A DNA stretch of 64,000 nt. Origin: Betaproteobacteria bacterium Ga0077532 (GTDB taxonomy: Bacteria > Pseudomonadota > Gammaproteobacteria > Burkholderiales > Ga0077523). Position 1 is the first letter of the stretch, and each line of letters begins with the position of its first letter. Shown one piece after another: positions 58,865 through 64,000 of the stretch. Location of the stretch: the NCBI GenBank assembly GCA_001464895.1, contig LNEE01000062.1, forward strand, positions 438,333 to 502,332, given 5' to 3'. The position numbers were made by a program, and so were the translations under genes. The notes beneath the pieces were generated by a model. It had not been told where the DNA came from and did no database searches. It was given only the letters and a program-made list of their open reading frames with translations.

Positions 58865-59989
58865 CTACGGAATCACGACCTGTCGGATCGCCTCGCCGCT
58901 GTCGAGGCGGTCGAAGCCCGTGTTGATCTCGTCGAGCGTGAGGACTCCCGTGCGCAGGCGGTCCACGGGCAACCGCCCCTGCCGGAACAGCGACACGTAG
59001 TTCGGCACGTCGCGCGCGGGGATGCAGGTGCCGATGTAGCTGCCACGCACGCAGCGTTCCTCGGCCACGAGGTTGACGATCGGCAGCGCCATCGTGGCGT
59101 CGGGCGGCGGGAGGCCCGCCGTCACGGTGGTGCCGCCGCGCTTCGTGATGCGGTACGCGAACTCCAGCGCGCGGGCGGACCCGGCGAACTCCAGCGCGTA
59201 GTCGACGCCTCCGCCCGTGGCTGCGCGGACGGCTTCCACGACACCTTCCGCACCGGCCTCGAACACATCGGTGGCGCCGAGTGTGCGTGCCACATCGAGC
59301 TTGCTCCGCGCGAGGTCCACCGCGACCACGCGGCGCGCGCCGGCCGCCACCGCACCGAGCAGCGCCGCGAGTCCCACGCCGCCGAGGCCGATGATCGCGA
59401 CCGTGTCGCCCATGCGCACCCGGGCCGTGTTCACCACCGCGCCGACCCCGGTGAGGACCGCGCAGCCGAAGAGGGCGGCGTCTTCCATCGCGACCTCCGG
59501 ATCGATCTTCACGAGCGACCGGCGCGACACCACGGCGTACTCCGCGAAGACGGAGCCGCCCGTGTGATGGCTCACGTACTGGTCGCCGCGGTGCAGGCGG
59601 CGCGCGCCCGAGAGCAGCGTGCCCGCCGCATTCGCCGCGCCGCCCGGCTCGCACAGCGCGGGGCGCCCCTCCGCACACGGGAGGCAGTGGCCGCAGCTCG
59701 GTACGAAGACGATGACGACATGGTCGCCTGCACGCAGGTCCGTGACGCCGGGACCCACGTGCTCGACGATGCCCGCAGCTTCGTGGCCGAGCGCGATCGG
59801 CACGGGGCGCGGCCGCGAGCCGTTGATGACCGAGAGGTCCGAATGACAGAGGCCCGCCGCGCCGATGCGTACCAGCACTTCGCCATCGCCGGGCGGGTCG
59901 AGCGTGATCTCCTCGACGGAGAGCGGACGGCTGGTCGCATAGGGGCGGTCGGCGCCGAGGCGGTCGAGGATGGCGGCACGGATCTTCAT
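58865..59989 (-). CDS. zinc-dependent class III-like alcohol dehydrogenase
   Basis: A 374-residue zinc MDR enzyme. It has the catalytic zinc Cys in GLCHSDLSVING and His in IALGHEAAGIVEHV, four structural-zinc cysteines in PSCGHCLPCAEGRPALC, and the NAD motif TVAIIGLGGVGLAALLGAVA. The overall pattern fits class III (formaldehyde/glutathione-type) alcohol dehydrogenases and mycothiol-like relatives, but the specificity is unproven. In a possible methylotroph, formaldehyde handling is one option. It diverges from the RraA-like gene. Confidence 0.88.
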   Translation of the reverse strand: MKIRAAILDRLGADRPYATSRPLSVEEITLDPPGDGEVLVRIGAAGLCHSDLSVINGSRPRPVPIALGHEAAGIVEHVGPGVTDLRAGDHVVIVFVPSCGHCLPCAEGRPALCEPGGAANAAGTLLSGARRLHRGDQYVSHHTGGSVFAEYAVVSRRSLVKIDPEVAMEDAALFGCAVLTGVGAVVNTARVRMGDTVAIIGLGGVGLAALLGAVAAGARRVVAVDLARSKLDVARTLGATDVFEAGAEGVVEAVRAATGGGVDYALEFAGSARALEFAYRITKRGGTTVTAGLPPPDATMALPIVNLVAEERCVRGSYIGTCIPARDVPNYVSLFRQGRLPVDRLRTGVLTLDEINTGFDRLDSGEAIRQVVIP

Positions 59990-60161
59990 GGGGTTCTCCG
60001 GGGAGGGTGGCCCGCTGCCGCGCTGTGCGGCGCGCAGGCTGCGATGAGGCTCCCCGGATTGTGCTGCACGACGCCGGTCCATGGCGATGGGTGACAGCGC
60101 CTCGCGCCGGATGTCATCCTCCGCGGGTCGCAGTCCAGTCGAACGTCTCCCGGAGATCCGC

Positions 60162-60833
60162 ATGTCCCTCGCCAGAATTCTCCCCGCGCCCGCGCCGCCC
60201 GACCCCGCCATCGTCGCCGCACTCGGCGCGCACGCGGTGTCGCATCTCTCCGACGCGCTGCGTCGCGCCGATGGCGCCACGGGCGTGCTGCGGCCGATGC
60301 ATCGCAAGGGCAACCTCTGCGGCCCCGCGCTCACCGTGCGTCTGCCGCCCAACGACAACCTCTTCATCCAGAAGGCGGTGGATCTCGCGCAGCCGGGCGA
60401 TGTGATCGTGGTGGATGTGGGCGGCTCGCTCGATATCGCCGTCGTCGGCGACATCGTCAGCGCATGGGCCACGCGGCGCGGTGTTGCGGGCTTCGTGATC
60501 GACGGCGCGATCCGCGATCTCGCGGACATCTCGTCGCACGATCTGCCGATCTACGCTCGCGGCGTATCGCCGAAGGGCCCGACGCGCGTGGGGCCCGGCG
60601 AGATCCACGTGCCGGTGACGGTGGCCGGGATGACCGTGAACCCCGGCGACATCATCGTGGGCGACATCGACGGACTGGTCGTGATCCGCCCGGAGGACGT
60701 CGAGCGTGCGCTGGCGGGCGCGGACCAGTTGCGTGCGCGGGAGGGTGAGACCCACGCGGCCATCGCCGCGGGGACGCTCGATCGGCAGTGGGTGGACCAG
60801 GCGGTGGCGAAGGCGCTGGCAGGTCGGGACTGA
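60162..60833 (+). CDS. RraA-like protein / 4-carboxy-4-hydroxy-2-oxoadipate aldolase family
   Basis: A 223-residue protein. VSHLSDALRRADGATGVLRP, GNLCGPALTVRLPPNDNLFI, AVVGDIVSAWATRRGVAGFV and IDGAIRDLADISSHDLPIYA are followed by the metal-binding IIVGDIDGLVVIRPEDVERA. This is the HMG/CHA aldolase branch of the RraA fold rather than the RNase E inhibitor. It would cleave 4-hydroxy-4-methyl-2-oxoglutarate or 4-carboxy-4-hydroxy-2-oxoadipate into pyruvate and pyruvate/oxaloacetate, using a divalent metal. The nearby PcaC-like and MaoC-like genes support a ring-cleavage or keto-acid role, but no operon joins them. Confidence 0.87.
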   Translation: MSLARILPAPAPPDPAIVAALGAHAVSHLSDALRRADGATGVLRPMHRKGNLCGPALTVRLPPNDNLFIQKAVDLAQPGDVIVVDVGGSLDIAVVGDIVSAWATRRGVAGFVIDGAIRDLADISSHDLPIYARGVSPKGPTRVGPGEIHVPVTVAGMTVNPGDIIVGDIDGLVVIRPEDVERALAGADQLRAREGETHAAIAAGTLDRQWVDQAVAKALAGRD

Positions 60834-60844
60834 GCCCAGCGCAC

Positions 60845-61888
60845 CTACGCCGTCGCGGTCTCGGCCTGCGCTGCGGATTGCGCCGCGCCGCGCAGTCCGA
60901 AAGCCTCTGCGAGCAATTCGTACGAACGGTGGCGCGGCACGGGGTCGTGGGTCCAGGTGTTGATCACCAGCTCGTCGAGATCGAGGCGACGCGCCAGCGC
61001 GTGCAGCTTCTCCGCCACCTGCGGTCCCGTCCCGACGAAGGCCTTGCTGCGCATCGCCGTGACCGTCGCCATCTCGGTCGCGGAGTACGGATGTGCCATG
61101 GCGTCCTCGGGCGACACCAGCGGATTGCGGAGTCCCTGCTCGAAGCCGACACGCCAGTACTCGCGCGTCGTTGCCAGGCGCTTCGCTTCCGCCTCCGTGT
61201 CCGCGGCCAGCGCCCACACGCAGATGGTCGGCTGCGGCGTCGGATGCCGATCGCTCGCGCGGTAGTTGCGCCGATAGAGATCGAGTGCCTGCTCCACGCC
61301 GCGGCCATCGCTGAAGAAATAGGCGTACGCGTAGGGCAATCCGAAGTGCGCGGCGAGCTGCGCGCCGTAGTCCGAGCTGCCGAGAATCCAGATCTGCGGT
61401 TCCGTCGACCCCATCGGATGCGCGCGGATCGAGCGGAACGGATGGTTCTCCGGCAGTGGCTCACCGGCCACCCAGGCCTGCAGCTCCTGCACCTGCCGCG
61501 GAAACTCGTCGGCGGCGTTCGAGTACGGATTCAGCGCGTGGGCCGTCAGACGATCGGAACCCGGCGCACGCCCGAGCCCCAGGTCGATGCGGCCCGGTGC
61601 AATGGCCTCGAGCACACGGAACTGCTCCGCCACCTTGAGGGCCGCGTAGTGCGGCAGCATCACCCCGGCACTGCCCACGCGGATGCGCGTGGTGGTCGCC
61701 GCGATGGCGGCCATGAGCACCTCCGGCGCTGTCCCCACGATGCTCTCGCTGTTGTGATGCTCCGACACCCAGTATCGGTGGAATCCCAGGCGGTCGCAGT
61801 GGCGCGCGAGGTCGATGCTCTCGCGGATGGCGGCATCCTGCCCACGTCCCGCAGAGGCGGTGGACTGGTCGAGTACGGAAATCTTCAT
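60845..61888 (-). CDS. luciferase-like (LLM) flavin-dependent monooxygenase
   Basis: A 347-residue LLM-class enzyme of the MsnO8/YhbW type. It opens MKISVLDQSTASAGRGQDAA, with the flavin-barrel features FHRYWVSEHHNSESIVGTAP, IRVGSAGVMLPHYAALKVAE, QFRVLEAIAPGRIDLGLGRA, PGSDRLTAHAL and IWILGSSDYGAQLAAHFGLP. It uses reduced flavin from a separate reductase to oxidise an unknown substrate. The ATG at 61888 is preferred over one 51 bases upstream because the family starts at KISVLD. It converges on the aldolase gene 11 bp away. Confidence 0.9.
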   Translation of the reverse strand: MKISVLDQSTASAGRGQDAAIRESIDLARHCDRLGFHRYWVSEHHNSESIVGTAPEVLMAAIAATTTRIRVGSAGVMLPHYAALKVAEQFRVLEAIAPGRIDLGLGRAPGSDRLTAHALNPYSNAADEFPRQVQELQAWVAGEPLPENHPFRSIRAHPMGSTEPQIWILGSSDYGAQLAAHFGLPYAYAYFFSDGRGVEQALDLYRRNYRASDRHPTPQPTICVWALAADTEAEAKRLATTREYWRVGFEQGLRNPLVSPEDAMAHPYSATEMATVTAMRSKAFVGTGPQVAEKLHALARRLDLDELVINTWTHDPVPRHRSYELLAEAFGLRGAAQSAAQAETATA

Positions 61889-62085
61889 GGGGTCCTGGGC
61901 GCTGAGTCGATGTGACAGGTGACCACTGTACGCCCACACCGACGATCTCTGCGATGGGCGCGGCGCCCGTTCGTATGGAGGTGCGCCCTCCGAGGCCCAG
62001 CGCGTGTGCGGTGGTTCCGCAACGCATGCTCTCGAATCATCGTTTCTCGATCGGGGATCGAAAGCGCGCAGAGAGCGCCAAAGAA

Positions 62086-62121
62086 AAACGCGCCGCTGCG
62101 CATGTGCGCAGCGGCGCGTTT
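62086..62121 (-). terminator. perfect Rho-independent terminator
   Basis: A 17-bp perfect inverted repeat (AAACGCGCCGCTGCGCA with its complement) around TG. On the minus strand it ends GGCGCGTTTTTCTTTGG, with the U-run in the right place. It lies 21 bp after the stop of the small secreted protein gene and is its clear terminator. Confidence 0.93.
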
Positions 62122-62142
62122 CATGAGACGCGTGCTCGAGAT

Positions 62143-62505
62143 TTACATCTGAACGCGCGGGAACTCCGAGGAGTCTGCCATCACACCAACACCACGCTGG
62201 TCGATCTGCACGCGCACCCTGTGGTCCTGCGCAGGCGCGATCCAGCTGTGATTCACGGCGCTCTCGAGACTGACGCGGGACTCACCCGTCAGCGGAAGGC
62301 GGTTGCCTTCCAATTGCACAGTCGCCACGTCGCTGCGGAGCCCTTCGCTCGGGACCGCGAATGCAGCAACGGTGGAGCGAAGGTCGCCCGCCGGTGCAGT
62401 GTGAACCTCGTTGCCTTCCATCTGCGCGAGGGCAACGCCGGAGGCGCCGATGGCCAGGACCGCCGCGAATGTGGTGGTGAAGATCTTCGATGTGACTTGA
62501 TTCAT
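62143..62505 (-). CDS. small secreted hypothetical protein
   Basis: 120 residues with a clear Sec signal peptide (MNQVTSKIFTTTFAAVLAIG, cleavage after VALAQ-like sequence about residue 28). The mature part is polar: EGNEVHTAPAGDLRSTVAAF, VQLEGNRLPLTGESRVSLES and VQIDQRGVGVMADSSEFPRV. AAGGAG seven bases before the ATG and a perfect downstream terminator show a well-defined single-gene unit. No Cys and no known motif. A periplasmic role is likely, function unknown. The DNA upstream is repeat-rich, without genes. Confidence 0.8.
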   Translation of the reverse strand: MNQVTSKIFTTTFAAVLAIGASGVALAQMEGNEVHTAPAGDLRSTVAAFAVPSEGLRSDVATVQLEGNRLPLTGESRVSLESAVNHSWIAPAQDHRVRVQIDQRGVGVMADSSEFPRVQM

Positions 62506-62962
62506 TTTTTCATCTCCTTGGTGCGTGATTCCGCACGGACCTGTGTCTTGTGAACACCATCCGTACGCCGCGAGGCGCCGTAGCACATGCGCATAGGAAA
62601 GCCTCGCGGTGGGGCACCGCAGCAGTGCGCTCGACGAGCGCAGTGTTGCGGCACATGCCACTCTGAGGCCAGCGTCGCTGAGAAGTTCCGCAACGGATCG
62701 CATCTCGCGGTGCCGTTGATTGCGCATCGCCATCGAGCGATCGCGAACATCACACACGAGCGCGACTGCCGCGTCGTCGACTAGCACGAGTTCGCAGGTT
62801 CAACCTTGGTCGACATTCGAGAAAAGCGGCGATCGCTCGTTCGCGTCCGGCGCGCTTGCCATCGGAAAAACGTCGGACGGTCCTGCGCGTGTGGTTGGTA
62901 CGCGGGAACCGTGCGCGTGGATGCATCCCCGGCGTCCTCGCATCCGCGCCTGAGTTCGCAAT

Positions 62963-63321
62963 GTAAGAGCGGCCCATGGCCGCAAAAGCGATGGTTCCGG
63001 TCGAAGCGTTTCCTGGCGTCAATCGCTTTCGGGGCCATGGGCCCCTCCTACAGGGGCTGTGGTGCACCAAGCGTTGTCGGAATGGCCCACGCTTTTTGTA
63101 GGAGCGGCCCATGGCCGCGAAAGCGATGGTTCCGGTCGATGCGTTTCCTGGCGTCAATCGCTTTCGGGGCCGTGGGCCCCTCCGACAGGGGCTGTGGTGC
63201 ACCAAGCATTGTCGGAACGGCCCACGCTTTTTGTAGGAGCGGCCCATGGCCGCGAAAGCGTCTGTTCCGGTCGATGCGTTTCCTCGCGTCAATCGCTTTC
63301 GGGGCCATGGGCCCCTCCTAC
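62963..63321. repeat. three-copy tandem array of the hairpin repeat, 135-bp period
   Basis: Elements start at 62963, 63098 and 63233, exactly 135 bp apart. Each is 89 bp (ends GTAGGAGCGG / CCCCTCCTAC, the first starting GTAAGAG) followed by a 46-bp spacer, and the two spacers differ at two bases. Within each element the left arm has GGCCCATGGCCGCGAAAGCG and the right arm has CGCTTTCGGGGCC, so the arms pair imperfectly. The upstream part of this gap (62506-62962) shows no gene or repeat. Confidence 0.92.
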
Positions 63322-63366
63322 AAGGGCTGTGACGAGATCAGCGCAGACGGACCTCCGGTCGCTCGA

Positions 63367-64000
63367 TCATGGCGCCCCCAGGAATGCCCGCGCGTCGACG
63401 ACGTAGAGCCCGGAGTCGCTGGCGACGGCCAGATACTTCTGGAGCCGCTCCCGACCGCGTTCGCGTTCGCCGGCCATCAACAGGCTGCGGCCGTACATGA
63501 AGTGGAACGACACCGGCAGCGCGACCGGCAGCGCTTCGAGCTGCGCAAAGTTCGCGAGCGCCTCGCGATGATCGCCAGCCAGCAGTTGCGGCTTGAGTCG
63601 CGCGATCACCAGCGCCTGGCGTTCGGTGGGTGGCAGCCAGTGTTCGGCGTAGAGCGCCAGTGGATCGAGTTGTTCGCGTCCGATCTCGAGATGCCAGGGC
63701 TCGGCCGCCGGGTCGCGCAGCGTGACCAGCACGTCGAGGTGTCGTGGACGCTGCGGGAACTGCTGCAGCAGATTCGTGAGCGGCAGGCGCAGTGTGCCGT
63801 CGTTCGTCTCCACGACGGCCGGGACGGAACCCATCACGGCGCCGTCGGCGTCCTGCCCCTGCAGCAGGACGTTCGCGGTGACGGCCTCGGTGTGCGGATC
63901 CACGCGCGGGCGACTGTTGCCGGTCGGGCGCTCGTTACGGCGGATCTCCTGGGCCTCGCTCCAGCCGGTCGACTCGCCGAAGCATTCCTCCGATCGGAAC
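63367..64000 (-). CDS. hypothetical protein, C-terminal part (cut by window edge)
   Basis: The frame is open from the stop at 63367 to the right edge (211 codons), so the gene starts outside the window. The visible part begins RSEECFGESTGWSEAQEIRR and continues through GNSRPRVDPHTEAV, a stretch about gene output (SVPAVVETNDGTLRLPLTNL, RPRHLDVLVTLRDPAAEPWH), and a helical tail with ALVIARLKPQLLAGDHREAL and GRSLLMAGERERGRERLQKY, which resembles TPR helices. I do not recognise the family. It is followed by the hairpin repeat array. Confidence 0.6.
   Translation of the reverse strand, partial: FRSEECFGESTGWSEAQEIRRNERPTGNSRPRVDPHTEAVTANVLLQGQDADGAVMGSVPAVVETNDGTLRLPLTNLLQQFPQRPRHLDVLVTLRDPAAEPWHLEIGREQLDPLALYAEHWLPPTERQALVIARLKPQLLAGDHREALANFAQLEALPVALPVSFHFMYGRSLLMAGERERGRERLQKYLAVASDSGLYVVDARAFLGAP

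Noticed and set aside
62963-63321. CRISPR array
   Set aside because: The regular spacing is due to 89-bp hairpin repeats with nearly identical spacers. CRISPR repeats are shorter and their spacers are unique, and no cas genes are present.

Overview
The window reads as one contiguous stretch of a high-G+C chromosome, most likely from a betaproteobacterium. The evidence is the dense high-GC3 coding, a complete-looking block of serine-cycle methylotrophy genes, HicAB and RAYT accessory genes, and dispersed hairpin repeats of REP type. No rRNA, tRNA, CRISPR array or prophage was recognised. The left edge cuts a molybdopterin oxidoreductase and the right edge cuts an unrecognised protein.

Layout. 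(1) 1-6.4 kb: a cut-off molybdoenzyme diverges from a bicupin. An accessory island follows (about 1.49-4.52 kb) with a truncated antitoxin, a RAYT tail remnant, a lower-G+C membrane-anchored hypothetical, a HicAB module and a RAYT broken by a single stop codon; short direct repeats lie in and around it. Then come a DUF1428 protein and an orphan LivK-type lipoprotein. (2) 6.8-16.7 kb: an all-minus one-carbon block in transcription order, formate-tetrahydrofolate ligase, GlyA, serine-glyoxylate aminotransferase, hydroxypyruvate reductase, malate-CoA ligase beta and alpha, malyl-CoA lyase and a LysR regulator. It takes formate into methylene-H4F, joins it to glycine, and returns malate to glyoxylate plus acetyl-CoA. 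(3) 17-23 kb: a P-type cation ATPase, YciH, an exonuclease-fold lipoprotein, an outer-membrane-like protein, and repeat-rich gaps.

(4) 23.5-33.8 kb: an eight-gene plus-strand operon with start/stop overlaps: CaiB-type CoA-transferase, HMG-CoA-lyase family enzyme, GMC oxidoreductase, LivK, LivH, a fused LivM-LivG, LivF and a second GMC oxidoreductase. It looks like an uptake-plus-catabolism unit for a branched organic acid or alcohol. (5) 34.4-46.7 kb: the least ordinary region. A zinc-ribbon/cyclase/ATPase/TPR protein, a polyprenyl synthetase with an unknown partner, a 718-residue protein with a C-terminal acetoacetate-decarboxylase-like domain, a phytoene-desaturase-like flavoprotein, a small thioredoxin-like protein, and a secreted protein made of three plus six internal repeats.

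(6) 46.9-62.5 kb: mostly single metabolic and housekeeping genes: hydratase, amidase, Tim44-like protein, DsbA-like protein, a second class III cyclase, a DUF2167 protein with an M50 protease, tartrate/malate dehydrogenase, MaoC-type hydratase, 3-hydroxyisobutyrate-dehydrogenase-like protein, carboxymuconolactone decarboxylase, two alcohol dehydrogenases, an RraA-like aldolase and a luciferase-like monooxygenase. The region ends with a small secreted protein that has a textbook terminator. (7) 62.5-64 kb: a three-copy, exactly 135-bp tandem array of the hairpin repeat, then the cut-off last gene.

A family of about 90-bp inverted-repeat elements (ends GTAGGAG / CTCCTAC) recurs at 6.4, 20.4, 23.2, 54.1 and 63 kb, always between genes. 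A second short hairpin repeat (core ACAAGGGG / CCCCTTGT) accompanies it at 6.8, 20.6 and 23.1-23.4 kb.
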